This document shows, in pieces, positions 44,247 through 55,829 of a DNA stretch of 64,000 nucleotides. Location of the stretch: assembly GCA_003342895.1 (NCBI GenBank), contig PTFA01000086.1, positions 828,939 to 892,938 of the forward strand, written 5' to 3'. The translations under genes were made by a program, and so were the position numbers. Position 1 is the stretch's first letter. The number at the start of each line of letters is the position of its first letter. This DNA comes from Casuarius casuarius (lineage: Eukaryota > Chordata > Aves > Casuariiformes > Casuariidae). The notes under the pieces were generated by a model. It worked only from the letters and a program-made list of their open reading frames with translations. It searched no databases and was not told the origin of the DNA.

Positions 44247-47200
44247 CTTCAAAGAAAAAAAGGACAAAACCAGTAATTTTTCAAGATGTTTATATTGGTG
44301 AATCTTTGTTAAAAGTAATCCTATGTTTAAAGTCTGCAAGGAACTCTCCATCCCTTCACTTTGTCCTTTTGTCTTTTCCAATATTCTTCTCTTTTAATAC
44401 AGTCTAATACCGCTGCTCACTTAAAACGTCAGAGGGAAAATCTCAGTAGTTTTTATCACTGAGCACAATAATACCAAGCAACAGCATTCTTCTTCCTGGA
44501 GAGGATAAGCACTTATCTTAGCAGTGAATTGCGAACTTTCGGTAACCATGTTTACAAGCAGCTCATGTATCAATCTGCATAGCAAATTCTAAAAGAAGTT
44601 CAGAAGTATTCCATGCAAAAGGGCTATAGAAATTGCATATTTATTTCACACACTCTTTTGTGAACAACATCCTTAACTGACACTTTTTTTCTTTAGGTTC
44701 TTCAGGTTCCATAGTATATTTTCTGCTCAGGGGTTCTTCATACTTCTAGCATAAGAAGCACAGTGGCTAGATCAAACAAAGTAGTCCTAACCAGGAACTA
44801 CTCAAGTTTCTGAACCCCATAGGCTGAAAACTGAAACTAAAAAACTAAACAAAGTATTTTCTTTCTCTCTTTTTTTTTTTTTTTAATTCATGAATGCACT
44901 TGAATAAAATGCAAGCGTTATGCCACTCTGCTCTAGAATTTGTCTTTCAGCTTGGTAACAGTCATACAAGAAGCAACACCCGAAAGCAGCAATTCCTTTA
45001 CGTTGACTAGGAACAAGACTAAAGATGGCATTCTTCTAAGTGTAAAACAGACAGCACTAGGGAATCTTTTTACCCTCAACAGTTAAACAGCCACGCATAA
45101 TTTTTTTAGAAGATTACTATGGGAATAAAAACAGGTCATAAAAGTAGTATTCAGAGAGCCTAAATGTAGCCTCACCATCTCACTCTCCTTCATCTGATTT
45201 ATTAAACCCTATACACAATTTTACAATGTCAAAGTATATTCATTAATGAATCTGTATTATATATGTACTCTCTTCATGTAATTTCATATTTGTTGTTTGG
45301 TTGAATAGACAGAGGCTTCACTACATACATTTTCAGTCATCTAGTGAATCCAAACTGAGTGTGATGTTTTCTTATCTAAGATCTCAACTTCCTTTTTTCT
45401 AGTCCTTTTAGTAAATCCCAAAGCTTTCAGTCAATCTGCAGAATGAGATTATTGTGCCTGTGTTGCTACTCTTCCGTTTTCTAAAAAAAGGTTTAGAAAG
45501 GTTGTAGTTTGTTTATTTGTACATTTATTTGTAGTAGGAATTAAAGAAATAAAAGAACACGCGTATAGTACTTTGATTACAGTCTGCTCAAGTAACAAAC
45601 CCAGTTACAGAATGAGTCTGAATACAAGTGGTCAGAGATGCTGTGAAGGAAAAGCAATGGTTATAGACATTAATACTAAATAAATCAGGCAGAATAATAA
45701 GTCTCACACACACAAAACAGGTGAGTAGACCAAATTTATTCCATTACTACTCAATAGGCTACTGTTAGAAATATCAGCTTGGTAGGATCTCAGACACTCG
45801 TGAGCAAGAAGTCTAGAAAATCAAGACAATTAGTCTTCGTGCAGAGGTAGGACTAAGTGGCAGTCATCTTGATGCTAAAGAAGCCCTAAGCTTTCATTTC
45901 TAGTTGGATGTTTTCTGAATACACATTCAAACACAGGCATCCTCGTAGGGGCTACTGATTTAAAAGTTAATATTTGCAATAATTTTTTAAAACATATGCT
46001 GTTAGGCACACAAAAATAAGTGGACCTTTTCTGCAGTTAAAGGTTTATGTAAAATGACTTGAACAAATATTACATATAAAACAAACAAACAAACAACCTG
46101 TCTTAATTTACGCTTTTAGATCAAAACCACCCAGGGTTGCCATCTGGAAAACACAGGTGGAATAGTTCTGAAATTAAAAGTATTTACAAGAAAGGGGGAA
46201 ATGAAGACAGTGTCCTGTTTTCATTCACTGGAACAGACAATTTCTTGCCATGACAACAGCCAAATTATGTTACAGTGAGTGACCAAGCCCTTCCGAGCAT
46301 ATTTTAATTACAGGAAGTTATACACACAGAACTCACTCCAGTTTCCTATATTTCACTACTGCAGTAGGTACTATTTATTATTTGGATGAACATCAAACGT
46401 TTTTTAATTGTCAGCACTGTTGAATGCAAAATTTTAATTCTGATTTTAAAAAAATCAACTTTCCATTTATGCAAAAAAGGGATTTTATCTCAATGTTTTG
46501 GAATGCTGAGATAAAAAGCAAAAAGTAATTTAAGTTTTGAAAACTCAGAAAGATTGCTTTTTCAGATTAAGTTTTTCTGGGGCAGATGTTTGTCTTAAGA
46601 TATCACAAGGTCTTCTTTTCTGCACCTTGTTTATATTGTGCCGTAGTTCTGGTCTTCACAGCATCTTGACCAGAAGACATCCTTATATCAGATTAAATTT
46701 GAACACTATTTGCAACAGATAAAAGCACTAAAACAGCAGCTGGCAAATCTTTATGCAAGATTCAAGCTGTAATTGTGGAAAAGAGGATGCTGACTGAAGC
46801 AGGCAACAGATAAGCTGCATAATTTTTGTGCAAATGCCCTTTCAGGATCCAGTTATAAAAGTATATTCAAAATGGCTTAACAGACTTGCATCAAGGAATT
46901 AAAGGATGTGCATGTACAGGAGGATTAATCAAAAAGTCTTCAAAATCTGATAATCATACATTTATGTATCCTTTATCTACTTTACAAACAAAATACCTTG
47001 AAAACTTACTATCCTTACTGTTCTAATCATTTTAAGAGCTGTAAAAGGCATATTAGCTTAGGCACAAATGACATCTTTTGCACTTAAACTAGTAAAAGTA
47101 ATAGAGGAACTACTTTCTAGAATAAATAAAATTTTTAAATTTCATGTCATTTTAATGTGGGGAAGGGTTTTTGTCTTTCTTAGAGGATAAAATACAAGGG

Positions 47201-50200
47201 CTTTTTAGTAATAATGAAATTTTGCTTTATAAAGATTTCTCCTGATTCTAAAACTTTCTTCTACTCTAAATTTCTGCAACATAAGACAAAGTTTGTACCT
47301 TATTTCTTACTGCAAATTACTTTTGACAGACAAATGTTTGTACAGTGTCTAAGATGATGTAGTCTCATCCATGACTTCTCCACTTCTAACACAAATAAAT
47401 AGCAGGTAAATTATGCTTTCATATCTAAATTTTTACATCCCTTACTGTTTAACATCCTGCGAGAAACCTGAAATCCTATTTCCAAATCATAAATAGTAAG
47501 GTAATTCCTCCAGTCCTCCTAAATATGAGCATTAGGAGGAAATGCATAAAAACATGAATACTTTTCCAAAACAATTCCCACCAGATTATGGGACATATAT
47601 CACGACAAACCGACTGTCCCTCTTTAGACAGGGCAGTATTTAGAAGGGCGGACTGAACAGATGCCCTATTCAACAGGGACCAAATCGCCGTTTGCTTGGC
47701 AGCCCAACCACCACAAGCCAATATATTAACAGGGAGTTACAAAACACAATAATCTTTAACTAAAAACATGTTCTGGGAGAGATGCTTTTCCGGAAGTTTG
47801 TTCATTAGAGGTTCGGTAGCGCAAGCTTTGATGGGCACCATTTACTGTGTCTGAGAAGTGTGGCAGTGGGGCAAAGGGGAAATGATAACTTGAAAAGAGC
47901 AGAAAAAGTCTTCTACATATTAGCTCACAGAACGTTAAACTTTCAAGCAAAAGCTATACCATCTATAGAAAAATACTGTTAAAGATGAAGAATGATTTAC
48001 AGAACTCCCTCTAAAGTCAATGACAATTTTGTATCTGCAATACCTGCAGTTGTGCCTTAATTCACTTCCAGGTTTTCTCTGTATTTATTTCTGACTAACT
48101 TCCTATGTAAGTATAAAACATACCAACTTTCTTATTCATTTCTAGCACTCCAGAGGTTCATAAATCCCATACATTTAAACTGTTAACTTTTCACTTACTA
48201 ACCCCCCCACACTTTTATAAAAGTAGTAACGCAGTAAATGGTCGATCTAAGAAGGCAGTTCATTTATTGTCTTTTTAGCTTCCAGATACTAGAAAGGACC
48301 TGAGGCAATTCCTTGCTAAACTCATTTGCTGCAAGTTGGAAAGTTTTGGCAGGCAAAGAGTTAAGAAAATTGGGGGGGGGAGGAGGAGGAGGAGAGAGGG
48401 CTGGTTTCCTTTCCAGTTCCCATCATCTAGCATGCTCCGTTAGCAGCGCAGAGGTTAAAGCCTCTGAGGTAGAGCAATACTATTTATAATCATCAGCAAT
48501 GTACTCTCTACATATTTGAAAGACTGATTTCTGTCCTTTAAAGGCTGTCTCAGAACAGTGGCAACAAAAATTTGGAGATCAAGTTTTCTCTCATTATATT
48601 GTGAAGCAGAGGACGTTTCTTCTGAGGCAAAACATCATTACTGCAGAATAAATATGCTAAGCATTGCGGGAAGCCAGATGAAGCCTTAAATGAAAACATT
48701 CATGTTAATATTTAACCCCTTTCACTTATGCGAGATCTCTACACAAGCAACAGAATGAAGAATGCCATCTGAATTTTGCTGAAGGACAATGGGGCTTTTT
48801 ATTTATTAAATTATGCTGCCTTCTCCTGGCTAATTTTGTGCAAGGTAAGATTGAATAAATTTGATTTTACAACTTCAAATTTAAGGGGTTTGCTTTTTCT
48901 TTATTAAAGCCCAGTATGTTTTTTACTTTTGTAGAGCAACAAATATTTTCATTTCAAATATTTTCACTTTTCCATTTTGAAAATATGAGAATCTGTAATA
49001 AGGCTAATAATATTTTTTTTTATTTTGTAGATCTACAGTAGTCATTACTACAAGTGTTATTAGTATTAGAAAAATCATAGTACTTACAAATACCCGTTAT
49101 GCTCTTTTGCAAAGAACTTAATTTTTTACAAAGCTATAACTTAATATAACTTATACAACTTAACTGTTTAAATAGCTATCACAGTTTATTTGTTTTAAAT
49201 TGTTATGAGGTCAATATACTATATAGCAAAGAAAAAAACACAAACAGAAACAAAAAAAAAGGAGAAAGCACATGAAAAGGCATACCTTCATAAATCTGTT
49301 TCACATTTATGAGTCAATGCTGATCCAGTATTTTAAAGTAAGAATGATTTCAAATTTCTAAGGCAGTATTAATTGGGTTTGACAAATAAATTTTTTTCTT
49401 TTACTTGATGGTTGTCATAACACAGAAGGCAACTCAGCAGACTTACCCAGGCAGAAGGAAAAAGCATATCAAAATAAAAAGCAGCAAAAAGCTCTGGTTT
49501 TAACGCTTAAGTCTTTAGGGGACTGAATTAGCGTTCACTTACTTATAAAATGTCTACAGTAAGACCTGCATGAATACTTTTTCATCCTTCAGACAAAAAA
49601 GGGACTTGTAAAAAGATCTGGAAATACAGGAGCTAATACCTTTTAGCCCTTTAATTATTACAACATGAAGTATCCTTAAGCCATTTGTTTCACTGAATTA
49701 TGAAATCATTTGAACTGAGGTTTATCTAAACATTAATACTAAGCAAATACAAAGAGTATAGACAAAACAAGATTCAGAGATGCAATGATGCAGTACAAAA
49801 CTCTATGGTAGGAACAAACAGTGAATTGCAAATTACGAAATGCACTGCAAGCTAATGGGGTCTTGATGAACTACGATGATATTTCACAGGCATATTTTCA
49901 GGCACAAACATAATTTCACTTTTCTTTTGAGTTCACCTTTTTAATTGAGGTGGAGCAGCTTAGGTTTAAGCCAACAATTTTCCGTTAAGTAATATCCACA
50001 AAAGCTGCTACAGAGATGCTTGAAAATCCCTACAAGTGGGCTATTTTTTGAAGAACGTGGCACACTAATCTTGGCACTTCTGTAAATTAAGTCAACTTCC
50101 CACTCCAGATTTAGAACAGCTATCCATAGCATAAAAAAGGTTCTTTGAGTTTCAACACAAATTGCATGCCCAGTGGGAATGGCAGCTACAATTCTAGCTC

Positions 50201-53200
50201 TAAATCTGAGAAAACACTAGCGGAAAGCCAACATTTTCATTCTGTTATATACCCTCAAATTAAAAGATGTGTAATTCTGTTCTTGAAGGCAAGTCTTCAG
50301 CATTCAGTCATTCCCCACAAATATTTTAACACTGGGGAGGGACTTGTTTCTTCTTACCTGACAGTGGAGTACGTGTGTACATTCACACTGCTGTACAGGA
50401 CACACCATCTAGATGCTGTGGAGTTCAAGAGGAAAAATCCACAGCAAATACCTAACCTGAAACATCCCTGGAAGCTATTATTTGACGGATAATAAAAATG
50501 CAATTGTAAGACACAAACAGGTTATAGCCGGGTTCCCTCGGGAACTATCCTTTGCAAGCTATCCACAGAGATGTATTTAATGAAAAAAGAGACAGCACTC
50601 ATCATGCACAGGTGCGGGATTTTCTAAGCAGTCTAAAGCCCCAAATATATATACTTTTTTATAACTGCCCACTGTCTTCAGTGCAATTCATATGCCAAGA
50701 ATGAACTTTCCATGTGACATGGATCATAAAGATCTCATCGCATTCACTAATTCAGAGTGACCTCAATGCCTTTCCTGTAATTATTCACTCACAGTAAAAT
50801 AGTTCCTCTGGCTCCAGCGCCGCGGAAAGCAGCGCTGCCCCACGGACACTCCCTCTCCCTAACCTCCGCTATTGGGCACCTCACAGCCATTACGCTAATC
50901 TCTTCTTGGCTCTGGTCGTCAGCTGGTAGCAGGCTATAGCACTGGCGTCTTTCATTTTTACTGTGCAAATCCTTGCTTCCACCTTTCGAAGGTGTTTTTT
51001 TCCCTACTTGCTTTTTGAAAGGTTGATGTGGACACGAGTGCTTAAGTTTTTACTCTAAATGGATGAAAGACTCACAATCAAGCTTGTTTACAGAGTAAAT
51101 GTATCCCTTAGGAGCTGCTAAGAAAAAACTATTCTTCTGGGACCTGATTTCATAATGTTTTTCTCCGGCCTGTGCATCCAAGGCAGACTGAGGAGCACTG
51201 TTGACAGGACATAGAAGCAAAATGGATGAATCCTCCACCTAATACACAAATCCACCTTCTGGAACGTGGAGTGGAAAAGAGGCGTTCTTCCAGCATGAAA
51301 TCCAGTGCATACCAGTAAGGACAATAAGATAAATACATTCTTTTCCAACAGCCTAGTAAGTTCTTAAAATTTCAGTATTATAGAGTATCTGGTTTGCTGG
51401 TTCAAATTTTCTACTTTTAAAGCTTTTTAAATTCTGTGTCTCATTTCTACTTTAACCGCAATGCCTTCTTTATTTTCAGGCTTCTAAAACAGGCATATAC
51501 TGAATTTTCATTAAAAGAAAGAAAAAAAAAAGCATCTTTGCTTCTTTCTAGCCTTCAAACCACAACAGCATTCATATAAAGAAACAACCTTTATAAAAAT
51601 CTGCTTCTTTTCTGTTCCTAGCCAATAACAAATACATTGTGATGCTGCTAGCTGCAAAGCATAAAACATTTACAGGTGAAATACAATTTTTTCTACAAAC
51701 AATTAACTTCAATAAAGTACAAGAGAACAGAAATACTCTCTAAAGCTGCAAATAAAAGCTTTCTTAATATAACTACTAAGTATACTGACAGCTGATGGAA
51801 TCTCTTTTCCCCCCTTTCCAGGAATTTTGTCTAGGAAGTTCTGTACCAAATGCTTCAAGGAAAAGACTTCATGTAATAGCTGCAGGACTCAGGACTTGTG
51901 TTGTCATGCTTCTGACTTTTCAACAAGGAAGGTATTTGTAAGAAAAAGATAATCATGAAAATACACAATGAAAACCTCCTATGCTGATACCAATATAACT
52001 TACACACTTCTCTATGAATGTTAATACTGGCAGTAGTATACTTTATCTCAGGATATGCAAGTCTGCTAAAAATAAGGCATGAATGTTCTCCACATGGTTT
52101 GTTTTCAAAATCACTAATATAAAGATGTTGGAGACAAAAAGAGCTCTGAAGTGAGTTAGAAAGTCTTGCTGACTTTATAAGGAGAACAAAGGATGTATTT
52201 TGTGAATTATAATTTAGTCTTTTCACTTTGTTTATTTAATATTTTTTCTGCTGCTGAGTACCAGCTGGTCATAGTGAACTGGAACATAATGTTGCCAAAC
52301 AGAACTGGCAAGTCTCCTTGATTCGCGACAAAGCAGCGCCCATTTCAGAATATCTTGCAATAACACCAGAAAAACCACAAACTATGCAAATATTTACCAT
52401 TCCTGAACCAACACTAGAGAGGAAGGAAAAAAATAACATGCACGTAATCTTCCGAACCCGTGGATGCTATAGTTGCAGCTGACAGCAGTAAGGTTGAGAC
52501 TAGTAAAAATAACCCTTATTTGGGAACATCATTGGAATTGGTTCCTCCCCCAAGTATCTACTTCTGTGGAACCTCTGCTTGCGAGCACCATGGGAAGTAC
52601 ACTGGCTCTGAATACAGATAGAGCATGACACATGCACTCAGTACATGGCTAACACAGCAAACCAAAATGCTTTTTTTTTTTAATGTACAGATAGATATAC
52701 AATATACTTGGACATACAGATATACATATGTATATACTTCACATATCCAGAAACCGGATATACCCCACAGTCCAACTCAAGGACTGTGGAACGTACGGGT
52801 CCAACTACATTCTTCAGATGAGTACCCCAAAAAGGGAGCTCTAGTTTACTAAAATTTCCTTCTCTAGCAGAATCTTATGTTTTCCAGGCCTCAAACAAGT
52901 CCCAGCAATGGCTGTCCTTTAGCTGTGCACTGCTCACGCATCTTCCCTATTCCGAGGGCTGAACCTTGGCCAACCTACTACACAGGACTTACCTATTGAC
53001 TCAAGATAGAATAAGCTTTTATCCAGTGGGCTACGCTTCACTTGCTCAAGCAATGAAGTGGACAAGGCCATGCCTGGTTATTTGGCTAATTAGTTCATCT
53101 TACAAAGATTGCTTCATTGTCCTGCAAGTACCATTTCCAGTAGCTGAGTATATTGTGCGGGCGTATGGGCACACACACAGCCACTCCCAGTAACTGGAAA

Positions 53201-53306
53201 GAGGGTAACTGCAACATTTATAAATGAATCACTATCACATGATCTTTTTTTCTTTTCTAAATGTCAGGAAGTTTCTCTCCCTCTCTTTATCTCGCTTTTC
53301 CTTTCA
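44247..53306. other. Non-coding, probably RTF2 intron upstream of GCNT7
   Basis: AT-rich DNA; no RTF2 upstream exon was recognised by eye on the minus strand. Contains a purine-rich poly(G)/(GGA) patch at 48372-48400, an AAAC short repeat at about 46076-46096, an isolated GC-rich patch at 50811-50870, and ATAC-type low complexity at about 52683-52745. If RTF2 5' exons lie beyond 64 kb, this is part of one long RTF2 intron. Confidence 0.5.
48372..48400 (+). repeat. Purine-rich G-run / (GGA)n patch
   Basis: A run of G followed by AGG repeats, then GAGAGGG. It is low complexity and may form G-quadruplex or triplex structures; it lies in the presumed RTF2 intron. Confidence 0.7.
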
Positions 53307-53363
53307 GATATTCTGAATTCTTAATTAAACTATGACCATAAGACAGCATCTGGAAAATAAAAA
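53272..53363 (+). other. GCNT7 5'UTR with candidate splice acceptor
   Basis: A strong pyrimidine tract (CTCCCTCTCTTTATCTCGC then TTTTCCTTTCAG) ends at the AG of 53306-53307, 57 nt before the ATG. GCNT-family genes usually have separate non-coding first exons, so 53308 is the likely start of the coding exon and an unlocated 5'UTR exon lies upstream. Confidence 0.55.
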
Positions 53364-54339
53364 ATGAACCCACTTGATGCAACAAAATCAGGATTTTTAG
53401 TGTGCATTGCTATCTGCATGTTCATTTACACTTTTATCTACCTAAAGAACACACTTTCTGAAGAGCCAAACGAACAAAAATTTACTACAGATACAGCAGA
53501 GTGTGGTTTTTACCCGGATGAACTTTGTTCAGCTCTTTTTGCGGGGAAAAGCGTTGCCTCTCAAATTGGAAACTTTTGTCAGAACACCTACCAACCGGAA
53601 ACACTCAACTGCATTCAGACTTCTTGCAACTGCTCCATCGTTTTGAAGAGTCTGCGTTTTATAACAAGACCACTGTCTGAAGAAGAAGGAAATTTCTCAT
53701 TGGCATATATTATCACAATTCACAAGGAGCTGCAAATGTTTGTAAAGCTACTAAGAGCTATTTATATGCCTCAGAATATTTACTGCATACATGTTGATGA
53801 AAAGTCACCAAAAGATTATAAAACTGCTGTACAAAACATGGTTAACTGCTTTGAAAATATTTTTATTTCCTCAAAAAGAGAAAACGTTGTTTATGCAGGA
53901 TTTTCAAGATTACAAGCTGATATTAACTGCATGAGAGATCTAGTCCATTCCAAAGTTCAGTGGAATTATGTTATTAATTTATGTGGTCAAGATTATCCCA
54001 TCAAAACAAACAAAGACATTATACAATACATCAAAAGCAAATGGAATGGTAAAAATATGACGCCTGGGGTAGTCCAACCACTTCATATGAAACACAGGAC
54101 ACAAGTTAGTTACAGAGAATACGTACATTCTGGAATGTCGTACGTGTATCCAACAAAGAATATAAAAGCTAAACCTCCATATAATTTGACAATATATTTT
54201 GGTAGTGCCTATTACATACTCACTAAAGAATTTGTGGAGTTTACACTGACTGATGCACGTGCAAAAGAATTGCTTGAATGGTCAAGAGACACGTACAGTC
54301 CGGATGAACACTACTGGGTCACACTGAATCGCTTAAATG
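53364..54339 (+). CDS. GCNT7: GCNT7 coding exon 1
   Basis: Codes residues 1-325, from [10 protein letters not shown] through [10 protein letters not shown], ending phase 1 at AATG|GTAAGA. Covers the signal anchor and most of the catalytic domain in one large exon, the usual GCNT-family organisation. Read-through into the intron stays open to a TAG ending at 54416. Confidence 0.95.
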
Positions 54340-55625
54340 GTAAGATTTATCTTATTTATACTATGAATAATCCCCCAGAACAACAATATTGTAAGGTCTG
54401 TGATACAGAGATCTAGTGGCTTCTGTTCTAGAGCCTAACCACACCCTTAAGAGGATGCATTGCATAGATACGGTTATTTCTTCAGCCTTGATGCTGACCC
54501 TTCAATAGCCACATCTCCTGATGGTTTGAGAAACAAGGCTTGATTCCAGAGAAGTAATATTATAGTGCAGGCAATTAACTAAAAGGCTACAAAAATGTTG
54601 ATTGAACAGAGTAAATGCTTAGCTACATAAAAGCTCATGCTCTCAAAAATAATAATAAAAAGCAACAAAACTGAGAACTATGTCTGTTCTTATGATTTAA
54701 ATATCTGAATAAATACTTAACATGGCTACACTTAAAAAAAATTATCTTCAGCACTGAAAATTATCCCTATAACAAACAGAAACAAACCTTATCAGAACCT
54801 TATGTTTTTAAAGATGCTCCAGGTGCTACACCAAATGCAGACTGGGAAGGAAACATACGAGCCATTAAGTGGAAAGATCAGGAAGGAACCACACACAAAG
54901 GCTGCAAAGGTAAGGTGAACTTTGATCATGCAACTAGAATTTGATTAACTGACTAGCATTCATTGCAAATTACATATTATGCTTTAAACCACCCATTAAG
55001 TGTGCCTCAGAAGTCATGCATATTTTATTTTGAAATTATGAAATAAAACAGCAAGCAACTCTACTAAATTACTCCAAAAATCACGCAAAGATCATCACAG
55101 TATCCACATACTGACAACTGTTCTTTCAACTTCCAGTTATGATGCTTCTGTAATTTAACAGGTTAATGACAGTGCTGCATACATTTTGTATTTTCAAGGA
55201 CTTTAGCTTTTGCAAGCTTCTGTACATTTGCTTACTCTCCTCTATTACATTAACCAATGCATTAACTTGACTAGCTCAATTTCAGTGAAGAGCAGGGGGT
55301 TTACTTGACAAGCATGTCTGTCAGATACTTAGGTCTATTTTAAAATGATTCAGTTCAGCTTTCTGCTGCTTTCATATACCCTTAATTTGTCTTTGCAGGT
55401 CATTACATCAGAGACATTTGTGTCTATGGACTAGGGGATTTACAGTGGATCATTGAATCACCTCATTTATTTGCCAACAAATTTGAACCTGCAACATATC
55501 CGCTTGTTATGGACTGCCTAGAGAGACGCTACAGACTTAAAGTACTGCGGCAAGCAGAAGTCCCAATTGAAGATCACTGGCGTTTTCAGGAAAATAGCTA
55601 CTTTAACATGAAACTGAATGTTTGA
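53364..55625 (+). CDS. GCNT7: Beta-1,6-N-acetylglucosaminyltransferase-family protein GCNT7, complete
   Basis: Exons 53364-54339 (976 nt), 54814-54909 (96 nt), 55399-55625 (227 nt); 1299 nt, 432 residues (human is 430). All introns are GT-AG in phase 1. A type II membrane protein: short cytosolic tail, signal anchor at about residues 10-27, then a lumenal family-14 glycosyltransferase (Branch) domain starting near residue 111 ([16 protein letters not shown]). Conserved blocks include [37 protein letters not shown] and [11 protein letters not shown]315 in SPDEHYW matches the catalytic glutamate of GCNT1. N-glycosylation sequons are at N89, N110, N231 and N274. Relatives build branched mucin-type and I-antigen glycans with UDP-GlcNAc in the Golgi; GCNT7's own activity and acceptor are not established. 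It lies opposite and probably inside RTF2, as in human. Confidence 0.95.
54654..54713 (+). terminator. Two AATAAA signals inside GCNT7 intron 1
   Basis: AATAAA at 54654-54659 and 54708-54713, before exon 2 and after the intronic stop at 54416. They could allow intronic polyadenylation and a truncated protein. The AT-rich context makes chance occurrence quite possible. Confidence 0.3.
54814..54909 (+). CDS. GCNT7: GCNT7 coding exon 2
   Basis: 96 nt between TTTAAAG|ATGCTC and CAAAG|GTAAGG. Codes [20 protein letters not shown] then [12 protein letters not shown]. The acceptor ends AAG and its pyrimidine tract is modest, so it may be regulated. Matches the human [14 protein letters not shown] exon. 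Confidence 0.93.
55399..55625 (+). CDS. GCNT7: GCNT7 coding exon 3
   Basis: 227 nt from CTTTGCAG|GTCATT to the TGA at 55623-55625. Codes [18 protein letters not shown], then [28 protein letters not shown] and the end FNMKLNV. Carries the C-terminal part of the GT14 domain including its last conserved cysteines. Confidence 0.95.
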
Positions 55626-55777
55626 GCTTATGTAACATTTAAGCAGTGCTCAAAATATTGAAAAAAACCATCAAGATTTTTAGCCATAGTCTTCACTCTG
55701 TGCGTTACATCATAAGGATATGCACAATACTGTACTACTGCTCACCAGTGAAATAAGCAGTTAGTTTTACTTATTAT

Positions 55778-55825
55778 AATAAAATAGAGAACAACAACTG
55801 CTAATGGGTTAATTCTAAAAATAAA
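55778..55825 (+). terminator. GCNT7 poly(A) signals
   Basis: AATAAA at 55778-55783 and again at 55820-55825, about 150-200 nt after the GCNT7 stop. Suggests a short 3'UTR, though a longer one is possible. Confidence 0.5.
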
Positions 55826-55829
55826 AAGA

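Noticed and set aside
54340..54416. 25-codon extension of GCNT7 exon 1
   Set aside because: It is intronic: a GTAAGA donor precedes it and exons 2-3 match the GCNT7 C terminus in phase. Retained only as a possible truncated isoform.
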